This document shows positions 9,934 to 22,708 of a stretch of DNA of 64,000 bases, piece after piece. The stretch spans positions 186,001-250,000 of the forward strand of contig NW_027183522.1 in assembly GCF_041296385.1 (NCBI RefSeq), written 5' to 3'. The notes beneath the pieces are model-generated. The model worked only from the letters and a program-made list of their open reading frames with translations, was not told the DNA's origin and did not search any database. Position 1 is the stretch's first letter; every line of letters begins with the position of its first letter. Made by a program: the position numbers and the translations under genes. The stretch is from Aphelocoma coerulescens. Its lineage: Eukaryota > Chordata > Aves > Passeriformes > Corvidae.

Positions 9934-11352
9934 CTGCTGCTAGCGTGACTTTTCCAGGCAAGCGAGTGGCAGCCACGCTTTCCCTGCAGCCCGTAGGATG
10001 CGCACACAAGCCATGTGCACGGCAGCTTCGTTCTTCGCTTTTTGTAACGCGTCGCGCTTTCATTGCCCCGGAGGCGAAGAGTCGTCTGCTTCTCGCCCAG
10101 AAAGCTCTGCCGGCAGAGGGGCGCACCAGAGCACTGCTTCTGCCGGAACACGCCTGGCCCATACACACAATCCCTCTCAGCGCTACGTGGCACCACACTC
10201 TGCCTCTCCTGTGCTCCGCATCTAAACGGAAAGGCCCTCGGCTACGTCGCGCACAGAGAACTGTGCCAGAACAACGCGCTTCCCGGCGCTGGCCCCTGCG
10301 GCTCGGAGAAACTTGGATTTGCACCACATTCCCGGGCAGCCCCCTTTACAAGCTGCACAGCGCCCTCGGATCGCGGTGCTCTTTGCACGGTCCTTGTCAG
10401 CTCCAAGTACCCCCCCGCGCACGTTACAGGCTCATAAAGACCAAGGATGCGAGTAGCCGTCTCGCCCAGAAAAATGTACCGGCGCAAAAGCACGATCTTC
10501 GTTACCCGTTCTCGTCGGCCAGACGGTTGTGCTCTGTCGAAAGGCTTGGACACCTAAACACTCCCGCGCTGCTTTCCCGGCACATTTCTCTAAGCGGAGA
10601 GCTAGACGGGCAGTTCGGACCCCATCGAAACAGAAGGAGAATGATTCTACCTGGAGCTGAGGCAAATCCGTGCACAGCACATGCTGCGTGCCAGCACTGT
10701 ACACGCTGAGGAGCAGCAAAGCTGAGTGCCACCGCTGGGCTTCAGTTCTCTCCAGACGGCAGAAGGCGAAGATTGAAGCCGCAGAGCACGGGGCTTCTGT
10801 GTGCTCGGCACCGTCTTTCCAAAGCCCAGGCAAACGCGCCTTCACAAGCCCGCTCAGCCGAGAATACGCTGGCTGGCTCGGGAAGTAAACGCGCAGCCCT
10901 TCGACTTCGTCCCACAACCTGGCTAGAAAGCAGTTTCTTACAGCTTCCGTGTTGCAGAGTCCCTGCAGCTTGAGCTCCCCCCGAAGGACGCGTCAAAAAA
11001 GGAGGCGTTCTTGAAGCCCCCCTTCTCCAAGCACAAACACACTGAGGCTCTGCAGCTTCCTTCTCAGATGGCCATGCCGTCACACTGGTCGCGCTGGCAT
11101 TACCGTTGCCAGCTTCCAGCAGCTGCTAGCATGCAAAAGGGCTCGAGAAGTAAAAGGCAGTGCTGTGCTGCACCTTCGCCTTCGCACGCGTAAGCCACGT
11201 AAGTGCACTGTGTACTTGTCTCCTCTGCTTGCATCTACCGGGATACTTAATTCTCTGCATCTCGGAGCCTAAAGGTAAGAGCAGCTGTTTCCACAGAAGC
11301 TGGCTGGTGCTATAGGTAGCAGCACAAGCAGCTGTCTTTGGAGTTCCTTCTG
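9934..11352 (+). repeat. Unit 8 (C7, G187 family)
   Basis: C1045 is the only difference from unit 1 that I see; same haplotype as unit 2. Confidence 0.97.
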
Positions 11353-12771
11353 CTGCTGCTAGCGTGACTTTTCCAGGCAAGCGAGTGGCAGCCACGCTTT
11401 CCCTGCAGCCCGTAGGATGCGCACACAAGCCATGTGCACGGCAGCTTCGTTCTTCGCTTTTTGTAACGCGTCGCGCTTTCATTGCCCCGGAGGCGAAGAG
11501 TCGTCTGCTTCTCGCCCAGAAAGCTCTGCCGGCAGAGGGGCGCACCAGAGCACTGCTTCTGCCGGAACACGCCTGGCCCATACACACAATCCCTCTCAGC
11601 GCTACGTGGCACCACACTCTGCCTCTCCTGTGCTCCGCATCTAAACGGAAAGGCCCTCGGCTACGTCGCGCACAGAGAACTGTGCCAGAACAACGCGCTT
11701 CCCGGCGCTGGCCCCTGCGGCTCGGAGAAACTTGGATTTGCACCACATTCCCGGGCAGCCCCCTTTACAAGCTGCACAGCGCCCTCGGATCGCGGTGCTC
11801 TTTGCACGGTCCTTGTCAGCTCCAAGTACCCCCCCGCGCACGTTACAGGCTCATAAAGACCAAGGATGCGAGTAGCCGTCTCGCCCAGAAAAATGTACCG
11901 GCGCAAAAGCACGATCTTCGTTACCCGTTCTCGTCGGCCAGACGGTTGTGCTCTGTCGAAAGGCTTGGACACCTAAACACTCCCGCGCTGCTTTCCCGGC
12001 ACATTTCTCTAAGCGGAGAGCTAGACGGGCAGTTCAGACCCCATCGAAACAGAAGGAGAATGATTCTACCTGGAGCTGAGGCAAATCCGTGCACAGCACA
12101 TGCTGCGTGCCAGCACTGTACACGCTGAGGAGCAGCAAAGCTGAGTGCCACCGCTGGGCTTCAGTTCTCTCCAGACGGCAGAAGGCGAAGATTGAAGCCG
12201 CAGAGCACGGGGCTTCTGTGTGCTCGGCACCGTCTTTCCAAAGCCCAGGCAAACGCGCCTTCACAAGCCCGCTCAGCCGAGAATACGCTGGCTGGCTCGG
12301 GAAGTAAACGCGCAGCCCTTCGACTTCGTCCCACAACCTGGCTAGAAAGCAGTTTCTTACAGCTTCCGTGTTGCAGAGTCCCTGCAGCTTGAGCTCACCC
12401 CGAAGGACGCGTCAAAAAAGGAGGCGTTCTTGAAGCCCCCCTTCTCCAAGCACAAACACACTGAGGCTCTGCAGCTTCCTTCTCAGATGGCCATGCCGTC
12501 ACACTAGTCGCGCTGGCATTACCGTTGCCAGCTTCCAGCAGCTGCTAGCATGCAAAAGGGCTCGAGAAGTAAAAGGCAGTGCTGTGCTGCACCTTCGCCT
12601 TCGCACGCGTAAGCCACGTAAGTGCACTGTGTACTTGTCTCCTCTGCTTGCATCTACCGGGATACTTAATTCTCTGCATCTCGGAGCCTAAAGGTAAGAG
12701 CAGCTGTTTCCACAGAAGCTGGCTGGTGCTATAGGTAGCAGCACAAGCAGCTGTCTTTGGAGTTCCTTCTG
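11353..12771 (+). repeat. Unit 9 (C7, G187, A684, A1154)
   Basis: Shares A684 with unit 6 and keeps A1045. A private G-to-A at 1154 (window 12506) turns TGG into TAG in the exon-like open frame of this unit. It is the last of nine consecutive C7 units. Confidence 0.97.
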
Positions 12772-14191
12772 CTGCTGCTAGCGTGACTTTTCCAGGCAAG
12801 CGAGTGGCAGCCACGCTTTCCCTGCAGCCCGTAGGATGCGCACACAAGCCATGTGCACGGCAGCTTCGTTCTTCGCTTTTTGTAACGCGTCGCGCTTTCA
12901 TTGCCCCGGAGGCGAAGAGTCGTCTGCTTCTCGCACAGAAAGCTCTGCCGGCAGAGGAGCGCACCAGAGCACTGCTTCTGCCGGAACACGCCTGGCCCAT
13001 ACACACAATCCCTCTCAGCGCTACGTGGCACCACACTCTGCCTCTCCTGTGCTCCGCATCTAAACGGAAAGGCCCTCGGCTACGTCACGCACAGAGAACT
13101 GTGCCAGAACAACGCGCTTCCCGGCGCTGGCCCCTGCGGCTCGGAGAAACTTGGATTTGCACCACATTCCCGGGCAGCCCCCTTTACAAGCTGCACAGCG
13201 CCCTCGGATCGCGGTGCTCTTTGCACGGTCCTTGTCAGCTCCAAGTACCCCCCCCGCGCACGTTACAGGCTAATAAAGACCAAGGATGCGAGTAGCCGTC
13301 TCGCCCAGAAAAATGTACCGGCGCAAAAGCACGATCTTCGTTACCCGTTCTCGTCGGCCAGACGGTTGTGCTCTGCCGAAAGGCTTGGACACCTAAACAC
13401 TCCCGCGCTGCTTTCCCGGCACATTTCTCTAAGCGGAGAGCTAGACGGGCAGTTCGGACCCCATCGAAACAGAAGGAGAATGATTCTACCTGGAGCTGAG
13501 GCAAATCCGTGCACAGCACATGCTGCGTGCCAGCACTGTACACGCTGAGGAGCAGCAAAGCTGAGTGCCACCGCTGGGCTTCAGTTCTCTCCAGACGGCA
13601 GAAGGCGAAGATTGAAGCCGCAGAGCACGGGGCTTCTGTGTGCTCGGCACCGTCTTTCCAAAGCCCAGGCAAACGCGCCTTCACAAGCCCGCTCAGCCGA
13701 GAATACGCTGGCTGGCTCGGGAAGTAAACGCGCAGCCCTTCGACTTCGTCCCACAACCTGGCTAGAAAGCAGTTTCTTACAGCTTCCGTGTTGCAGAGTC
13801 CCTGCAGCTTGAGCTCCCCCCGAAGGACGCGTCAAAAAAGGAGGCGTTCTTGAAGCCCCCCTTCTCCAAGCACAAACACACTGAGGCTCTGCAGCTTCCT
13901 TCTCAGATGGCCATGCCGTCACACTGGTCGCGCTGGCATTACCGTTGCCAGCTTCCAGCAGCTGCTAGCATGCAAAAGGGCTCGAGAAGTAAAAGGCAGT
14001 GCTGTGCTGCACCTTCGCCTTCGCACACGTAAGCCACGTAAGTGCACTGTGTACTTGTCTCCTCTGCTTGCATCTACCGGGATACTTAATTCTCTGCATC
14101 TCGGAGCCTAAAGGTAAGAGCAGCTGTTTCCACAGAAGCTGGCTGGTGCTATAGGTAGCAGCACAAGCAGCTGTCTTTGGAGTTCCTTCTG
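12772..14191 (+). repeat. Unit 10 (C8, AATAAA family, A1255)
   Basis: First C8 unit in the window. Alleles A164, A187, A316, C8 (13248-13255), A500, C604, C1045 and A1255. Same haplotype as unit 14. Confidence 0.97.
13272..13277 (+). other. AATAAA hexamer created by C-to-A at unit position 500
   Basis: A canonical poly(A)-signal hexamer is present in 15 units, starting at 13272, 16111, 18951, 23209, 26048, 27468, 30307, 31727, 37404, 41664, 45922, 50181, 58701, 60121 and 62961. The other units read CATAAA. The hexamer is seen directly; its use as a signal is unproven, and I see no clear GU-rich element right after it. Confidence 0.35.
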
Positions 14192-15610
14192 CTGCTGCTA
14201 GCGTGACTTTTCCAGGCAAGCGAGTGGCAGCCACGCTTTCCCTGCAGCCCGTAGGATGCGCACACAAGCCATGTGCACGGCAGCTTCGTTCTTCGCTTTT
14301 TGTAACGCGTCGCGCTTTCATTGCCCCGGAGGCGAAGAGTCGTCTGCTTCTCGCCCAGAAAGCTCTGCCGGCAGAGGGGCGCACCAGAGCACTGCTTCTG
14401 CCGGAACACGCCTGGCCCATACACACAATCCCTCTCAGCGCTACGTGGCACCACACTCTGCCTCTCCTGTGCTCCGCATCTAAACGGAAAGGCCCTCGGC
14501 TACGTCGCGCACAGAGAACTGTGCCAGAACAACGCGCTTCCCGGCGCTGGCCCCTGCGGCTCGGAGAAACTTGGATTTGCACCACATTCCCGGGCAGCCG
14601 CCTTTACAAGCTGCACAGCGCCCTCGGATCGCGGTGCTCTTTGCACGGTCCTTGTCAGCTCCAAGTACCCCCCCGCGCACGTTACAGGCTCATAAAGACC
14701 AAGGATGCGAGTAGCCGTCTCGCCCAGAAAAATGTACCGGCGCAAAAGCACGATCTTCGTTACCCGTTCTCGTCGGCCAGACGGTTGTGCTCTGTCGAAA
14801 GGCTTGGACACCTAAACACTCCCGCGCTGCTTTCCCGGCACATTTCTCTAAGCGGAGAGCTAGACGGGCAGTTCGGACCCTATCGAAACAGAAGGAGAAT
14901 GATTCTACCTGGAGCTGAGGCAAATCCGTGCACAGCACATGCTGCGTGCCAGCACTGTACACGCTGAGGAGCAGCAAAGCTGAGTGCCACCGCTGGGCTT
15001 CAGTTCTCTCCAGACGGCAGAAGGCGAAGATTGAAGCCGCAGAGCACGGGGCTTCTGTGTGCTCGGCACCGTCTTTCCAAAGCCCAGGCAAACGCGCCTT
15101 CACAAGCCCGCTCAGCCGAGAATACGCTGGCTGGCTCGGGAAGTAAACGCGCAGCCCTTCGACTTCGTCCCACAACCTGGCTAGAAAGCAGTTTCTTACA
15201 GCTTCCGTGTTGCAGAGTCCCTGCAGCTTGAGCTCCCCCCGAAGGACGCGTCAAAAAAGGAGGCGTTCTTGAAGCCCCCCTTCTCCAAGCACAAACACAC
15301 TGAGGCTCTGCAGCTTCCTTCTCAGATGGCCATGCCGTCACACTGGTCGCGCTGGCATTACCGTTGCCAGCTTCCAGCAGCTGCTAGCATGCAAAAGGGC
15401 TCGAGAAGTAAAAGGCAGTGCTGTGCTGCACCTTCGCCTTCGCACGCGTAAGCCACGTAAGTGCACTGTGTACTTGTCTCCTCTGCTTGCATCTACCGGG
15501 ATACTTAATTCTCTGCATCTCGGAGCCTAAAGGTAAGAGCAGCTGTTTCCACAGAAGCTGGCTGGTGCTATAGGTAGCAGCACAAGCAGCTGTCTTTGGA
15601 GTTCCTTCTG
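14192..15610 (+). repeat. Unit 11 (C7, G187, T690)
   Basis: Carries T690 and C1045 plus a private C-to-G at 409 (window 14600). Apart from that it matches units 15, 25 and 31. Confidence 0.97.
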
Positions 15611-17030
15611 CTGCTGCTAGCGTGACTTTTCCAGGCAAGCGAGTGGCAGCCACGCTTTCCCTGCAGCCCGTAGGATGCGCACACAAGCCATGTGCACGGC
15701 AGCTTCGTTCTTCGCTTTTTGTAACGCGTCGCGCTTTCATTGCCCCGGAGGCGAAGAGTCGTCTGCTTCTCGCACAGAAAGCTCTGCCGGCAGAGGAGCA
15801 CACCAGAGCACTGCTTCTGCCGGAACACGCCTGGCCCATACACACAATCCCTCTCAGCGCTACGTGGCACCACACTCTGCCTCTCCTGTGCTCCGCATCT
15901 AAACGGAAAGGCCCTCGGCTACGTCACGCACAGAGAACTGTGCCAGAACAACGCGCTTCCCGGCGCTGGCCCCTGCGGCTCGGAGAAACTTGGATTTGCA
16001 CCACATTCCCGGGCAGCCCCCTTTACAAGCTGCACAGCGCCCTCGGATCGCGGTGCTCTTTGCACGGTCCTTGTCAGCTCCAAGTACCCCCCCCGCGCAC
16101 GTTACAGGCTAATAAAGACCAAGGATGCGAGTAGCCGTCTCGCCCAGAAAAATGTACCGGCGCAAAAGCACGATCTTCGTTACCCGTTCTCGTCGGCCAG
16201 ACGGTTGTGCTCTGCCGAAAGGCTTGGACACCTAAACACTCCCGCGCTGCTTTCCCGGCACATTTCTCTAAGCGGAGAGCTAGACGGGCAGTTCGGACCC
16301 CATCGAAACAGAAGGAGAATGATTCTACCTGGAGCTGAGGCAAATCCGTGCACAGCACATGCTGCGTGCCAGCACTGTACACGCTGAGGAGCAGCAAAGC
16401 TGAGTGCCACCGCTGGGCTTCAGTTCTCTCCAGACGGCAGAAGGCGAAGATTGAAGCCGCAGAGCACGGGGCTTCTGTGTGCTCGGCACCGTCTTTCCAA
16501 AGCCCAGGCAAACGCGCCTTCACAAGCCCGCTCAGCCGAGAATACGCTGGCTGGCTCGGGAAGTAAACGCGCAGCCCTTCGACTTCGTCCCACAACCTGG
16601 CTAGAAAGCAGTTTCTTACAGCTTCCGTGTTGCAGAGTCCCTGCAGCTTGAGCTCCCCCCGAAGGACGCGTCAAAAAAGGAGGCGTTCTTGAAGCCCCCC
16701 TTCTCCAAGCACAAACACACTGAGGCTCTGCAGCTTCCTTCTCAGATGGCCATGCCGTCACACTGGTCGCGCTGGCATTACCGTTGCCAGCTTCCAGCAG
16801 CTGCTAGCATGCAAAAGGGCTCGAGAAGTAAAAGGCAGTGCTGTGCTGCACCTTCGCCTTCGCACGCGTAAGCCACGTAAGTGCACTGTGTACTTGTCTC
16901 CTCTGCTTGCATCTACCGGGATACTTAATTCTCTGCATCTCGGAGCCTAAAGGTAAGAGCAGCTGTTTCCACAGAAGCTGGCTGGTGCTATAGGTAGCAG
17001 CACAAGCAGCTGTCTTTGGAGTTCCTTCTG
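15611..17030 (+). repeat. Unit 12 (C8, AATAAA family, A190)
   Basis: Alleles A164, A187, A190, A316, C8, A500, C604 and C1045. The identical haplotype recurs in units 19, 22 and 33. Confidence 0.97.
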
Positions 17031-18450
17031 CTGCTGCTAGCGTGACTTTTCCAGGCAAGCGAGTGGCAGCCACGCTTTCCCTGCAGCCCGTAGGATGCGC
17101 ACACAAGCCATGTGCACGGCAGCTTCGTTCTTCGCTTTTTGTAACGCGTCGCGCTTTCATTGCCCCGGAGGCGAAGAGTCGTCTGCTTCTCGCCCAGAAA
17201 GCTCTGCCGGCAGAGGAGCGCACCAGAGCACTGCTTCTGCCGGAACACGCCTGGCCCATACACACAATCCCTCTCAGCGCTACGTGGCACCACACTCTGC
17301 CTCTCCTGTGCTCCGCATCTAAACGGAAAGGCCCTCGGCTACGTCACGCACAGAGAACTGTGCCAGAACAACGCGCTTCCCGGCGCTGGCCCCTGCGGCT
17401 CGGAGAAACTTGGATTTGCACCACATTCCCGGGCAGCCCCCTTTACAAGCTGCACAGCGCCCTCGGATCGCGGTGCTCTTTGCACGGTCCTTGTCAGCTC
17501 CAAGTACCCCCCCCGCGCACGTTACAGGCTCATAAAGACCAAGGATGCGAGTAGCCGTCTCGCCCAGAAAAATGTACCGGCGCAAAAGCACGATCTTCGT
17601 TACCCGTTCTCGTCGGCCAGACGGTTGTGCTCTGTCGAAAGGCTTGGACACCTAAACACTCCCGCGCTGCTTTCCCGGCACATTTCTCTAAGCGGAGAGC
17701 TAGACGGGCAGTTCGGACCCCATCGAAACAGAAGGAGAATGATTCTACCTGGAGCTGAGGCAAATCCGTGCACAGCACATGCTGCGTGCCAGCACTGTAC
17801 ACGCTGAGGAGCAGCAAAGCTGAGTGCCACCGCTGGGCTTCAGTTCTCTCCAGACGGCAGAAGGCGAAGATTGAAGCCGCAGAGCACGGGGCTTCTGTGT
17901 GCTCGGCACCGTCTTTCCAAAGCCCAGGCAAACGCGCCTTCACAAGCCCGCTCAGCCGAGAATACGCTGGCTGGCTCGGGAAGTAAACGCGCAGCCCTTC
18001 GACTTCGTCCCACAACCTGGCTAGAAAGCAGTTTCTTACAGCTTCCGTGTTGCAGAGTCCCTGCAGCTTGAGCTCCCCCCGAAGGACGCGTCAAAAAAGG
18101 AGGCGTTCTTGAAGCCCCCCTTCTCCAAGCACAAACACACTGAGGCTCTGCAGCTTCCTTCTCAGATGGCCATGCCGTCACACTGGTCGCGCTGGCATTA
18201 CCGTTGCCAGCTTCCAGCAGCTGCTAGCATGCAAAAGGGCTCGAGAAGTAAAAGGCAGTGCTGTGCTGCACCTTCGCCTTCGCACACGTAAGCCACGTAA
18301 GTGCACTGTGTACTTGTCTCCTCTGCTTGCATCTACCGGGATACTTAATTCTCTGCATCTCGGAGCCTAAAGGTAAGAGCAGCTGTTTCCACAGAAGCTG
18401 GCTGGTGCTATAGGTAGCAGCACAAGCAGCTGTCTTTGGAGTTCCTTCTG
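17031..18450 (+). repeat. Unit 13 (C8, C500 family, A1255)
   Basis: Alleles A187, A316, C8, C1045 and A1255, with C500 and T604 retained, so it lacks the AATAAA hexamer. Confidence 0.97.
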
Positions 18451-19870
18451 CTGCTGCTAGCGTGACTTTTCCAGGCAAGCGAGTGGCAGCCACGCTTTCC
18501 CTGCAGCCCGTAGGATGCGCACACAAGCCATGTGCACGGCAGCTTCGTTCTTCGCTTTTTGTAACGCGTCGCGCTTTCATTGCCCCGGAGGCGAAGAGTC
18601 GTCTGCTTCTCGCACAGAAAGCTCTGCCGGCAGAGGAGCGCACCAGAGCACTGCTTCTGCCGGAACACGCCTGGCCCATACACACAATCCCTCTCAGCGC
18701 TACGTGGCACCACACTCTGCCTCTCCTGTGCTCCGCATCTAAACGGAAAGGCCCTCGGCTACGTCACGCACAGAGAACTGTGCCAGAACAACGCGCTTCC
18801 CGGCGCTGGCCCCTGCGGCTCGGAGAAACTTGGATTTGCACCACATTCCCGGGCAGCCCCCTTTACAAGCTGCACAGCGCCCTCGGATCGCGGTGCTCTT
18901 TGCACGGTCCTTGTCAGCTCCAAGTACCCCCCCCGCGCACGTTACAGGCTAATAAAGACCAAGGATGCGAGTAGCCGTCTCGCCCAGAAAAATGTACCGG
19001 CGCAAAAGCACGATCTTCGTTACCCGTTCTCGTCGGCCAGACGGTTGTGCTCTGCCGAAAGGCTTGGACACCTAAACACTCCCGCGCTGCTTTCCCGGCA
19101 CATTTCTCTAAGCGGAGAGCTAGACGGGCAGTTCGGACCCCATCGAAACAGAAGGAGAATGATTCTACCTGGAGCTGAGGCAAATCCGTGCACAGCACAT
19201 GCTGCGTGCCAGCACTGTACACGCTGAGGAGCAGCAAAGCTGAGTGCCACCGCTGGGCTTCAGTTCTCTCCAGACGGCAGAAGGCGAAGATTGAAGCCGC
19301 AGAGCACGGGGCTTCTGTGTGCTCGGCACCGTCTTTCCAAAGCCCAGGCAAACGCGCCTTCACAAGCCCGCTCAGCCGAGAATACGCTGGCTGGCTCGGG
19401 AAGTAAACGCGCAGCCCTTCGACTTCGTCCCACAACCTGGCTAGAAAGCAGTTTCTTACAGCTTCCGTGTTGCAGAGTCCCTGCAGCTTGAGCTCCCCCC
19501 GAAGGACGCGTCAAAAAAGGAGGCGTTCTTGAAGCCCCCCTTCTCCAAGCACAAACACACTGAGGCTCTGCAGCTTCCTTCTCAGATGGCCATGCCGTCA
19601 CACTGGTCGCGCTGGCATTACCGTTGCCAGCTTCCAGCAGCTGCTAGCATGCAAAAGGGCTCGAGAAGTAAAAGGCAGTGCTGTGCTGCACCTTCGCCTT
19701 CGCACACGTAAGCCACGTAAGTGCACTGTGTACTTGTCTCCTCTGCTTGCATCTACCGGGATACTTAATTCTCTGCATCTCGGAGCCTAAAGGTAAGAGC
19801 AGCTGTTTCCACAGAAGCTGGCTGGTGCTATAGGTAGCAGCACAAGCAGCTGTCTTTGGAGTTCCTTCTG
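18451..19870 (+). repeat. Unit 14 (C8, AATAAA family, A1255)
   Basis: Same haplotype as unit 10. The pair 14-15 repeats the pair 10-11. Confidence 0.97.
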
Positions 19871-21289
19871 CTGCTGCTAGCGTGACTTTTCCAGGCAAGC
19901 GAGTGGCAGCCACGCTTTCCCTGCAGCCCGTAGGATGCGCACACAAGCCATGTGCACGGCAGCTTCGTTCTTCGCTTTTTGTAACGCGTCGCGCTTTCAT
20001 TGCCCCGGAGGCGAAGAGTCGTCTGCTTCTCGCCCAGAAAGCTCTGCCGGCAGAGGGGCGCACCAGAGCACTGCTTCTGCCGGAACACGCCTGGCCCATA
20101 CACACAATCCCTCTCAGCGCTACGTGGCACCACACTCTGCCTCTCCTGTGCTCCGCATCTAAACGGAAAGGCCCTCGGCTACGTCGCGCACAGAGAACTG
20201 TGCCAGAACAACGCGCTTCCCGGCGCTGGCCCCTGCGGCTCGGAGAAACTTGGATTTGCACCACATTCCCGGGCAGCCCCCTTTACAAGCTGCACAGCGC
20301 CCTCGGATCGCGGTGCTCTTTGCACGGTCCTTGTCAGCTCCAAGTACCCCCCCGCGCACGTTACAGGCTCATAAAGACCAAGGATGCGAGTAGCCGTCTC
20401 GCCCAGAAAAATGTACCGGCGCAAAAGCACGATCTTCGTTACCCGTTCTCGTCGGCCAGACGGTTGTGCTCTGTCGAAAGGCTTGGACACCTAAACACTC
20501 CCGCGCTGCTTTCCCGGCACATTTCTCTAAGCGGAGAGCTAGACGGGCAGTTCGGACCCTATCGAAACAGAAGGAGAATGATTCTACCTGGAGCTGAGGC
20601 AAATCCGTGCACAGCACATGCTGCGTGCCAGCACTGTACACGCTGAGGAGCAGCAAAGCTGAGTGCCACCGCTGGGCTTCAGTTCTCTCCAGACGGCAGA
20701 AGGCGAAGATTGAAGCCGCAGAGCACGGGGCTTCTGTGTGCTCGGCACCGTCTTTCCAAAGCCCAGGCAAACGCGCCTTCACAAGCCCGCTCAGCCGAGA
20801 ATACGCTGGCTGGCTCGGGAAGTAAACGCGCAGCCCTTCGACTTCGTCCCACAACCTGGCTAGAAAGCAGTTTCTTACAGCTTCCGTGTTGCAGAGTCCC
20901 TGCAGCTTGAGCTCCCCCCGAAGGACGCGTCAAAAAAGGAGGCGTTCTTGAAGCCCCCCTTCTCCAAGCACAAACACACTGAGGCTCTGCAGCTTCCTTC
21001 TCAGATGGCCATGCCGTCACACTGGTCGCGCTGGCATTACCGTTGCCAGCTTCCAGCAGCTGCTAGCATGCAAAAGGGCTCGAGAAGTAAAAGGCAGTGC
21101 TGTGCTGCACCTTCGCCTTCGCACGCGTAAGCCACGTAAGTGCACTGTGTACTTGTCTCCTCTGCTTGCATCTACCGGGATACTTAATTCTCTGCATCTC
21201 GGAGCCTAAAGGTAAGAGCAGCTGTTTCCACAGAAGCTGGCTGGTGCTATAGGTAGCAGCACAAGCAGCTGTCTTTGGAGTTCCTTCTG
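19871..21289 (+). repeat. Unit 15 (C7, G187, T690)
   Basis: Differs from unit 1 by T690 and C1045. Confidence 0.97.
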
Positions 21290-22708
21290 CTGCTGCTAGC
21301 GTGACTTTTCCAGGCAAGCGAGTGGCAGCCACGCTTTCCCTGCAGCCCGTAGGATGCGCACACAAGCCATGTGCACGGCAGCTTCGTTCTTCGCTTTTTG
21401 TAACACGTCGCGCTTTCATTGCCCCGGAGGCGAAGAGTCGTCTGCTTCTCGCCCAGAAAGCTCTGCCGGCAGAGGGGCGCACCAGAGTACTGCTTCTGCC
21501 GGAACACGCCTGGCCCATACACACAATCCCTCTCAGCGCTACGTGGCACCACACTCTGCCTCTCCTGTGCTCCGCATCTAAACGGAAAGGCCCTCGGCTA
21601 CGTCGCGCACAGAGAACTGTGCCAGAACAACGCGCTTCCCGGTGCTGGCCCCTGCGGCTCGGAGAAACTTGGATTTGCACCACATTCCCGGGCAGCCCCC
21701 TTTACAAGCTGCACAGCGCCCTCGGATCGCGGTGCTATTTGCACGGTCCTTGTCAGCTCCAAGTACCCCCCCGCGCACGTTACAGGCTCATAAAGACCAA
21801 GGATGCGAGTAGCCGTCTCGCCCAGAAAAATGTACCGGCGCAAAAGCACGATCTTCGTTACCCGTTCTCGTCGGCCAGACGGTTGTGCTCTGCCAAAAGG
21901 CTTGGACACCTAAACACTCCCGCGCTGCTTTCCCGGCACATTTCTCTAAGCGGAGAGCTAGACGGGCAGTTCGGACCCTATCGAAACAGAAGGAGAATGA
22001 TTCTACCTGGAGCTGAGGCAAATCCGTGCACAACACATGCTGCGTGCCAGCACTGTACACGCTGAGGAGCAGCAAAGCTGAGTGCCACCGCTGGGCTTCA
22101 GTTCTCTCCAGACGGCAGAAGGCGAAGATTGAAGCCGCAGAGCACGGGGCTTCTGTGTGCTCGGCACCGTCTTTCCAAAGCCCAGGCAAACGCGCCTTCA
22201 CAAGCCCGCTCAGCCGAGAATACGCTGGCTGGCTCGGGAAGTAAACGCGCAGCCCTTCGACTTCGTCCCACAACCTGGCTAGAAAGCAGTTTCTTACAGC
22301 TTCCGTGTTGCAGAGTCCCTGCAGCTTGAGCTCACCCCGAAGGACGCGTCAAAAAAGGAGGCGTTCTTGAAGCCCCCCTTCTCCAAGCACAAACACACTG
22401 AGGCTCTGCAGCTTCCTTCTCAGATGGCCATGCCGTCACACTGGTCGCGCTGGCATTACCGTTGCCAGCTTCCAGCAGCTGCTAGCATGCAAAAGGGCTC
22501 GAGAAGTAAAAGGCAGTGCTGTGCTGCACCTTCGCCTTCGCACGCGTAAGCCACGTAAGTGCACTGTGTACTTGTCTCCTCTGCTTGCATCTACCGGGAT
22601 ACTTAATTCTCTGCATCTCGGAGCCTAAAGGTAAGAGCAGCTGTTTCCACAGAAGCTGGCTGGTGCTATAGGTAGCAGCACAAGCAGCTGTCTTTGGAGT
22701 TCCTTCTG
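21290..22708 (+). repeat. Unit 16 (C7, T199/A448/A744 family)
   Basis: Alleles A116 (window 21405), T199, T354, A448, C604, A606, T690 and A744. Identical to unit 18; units 26 and 32 share all but A116 and T354. Confidence 0.97.
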
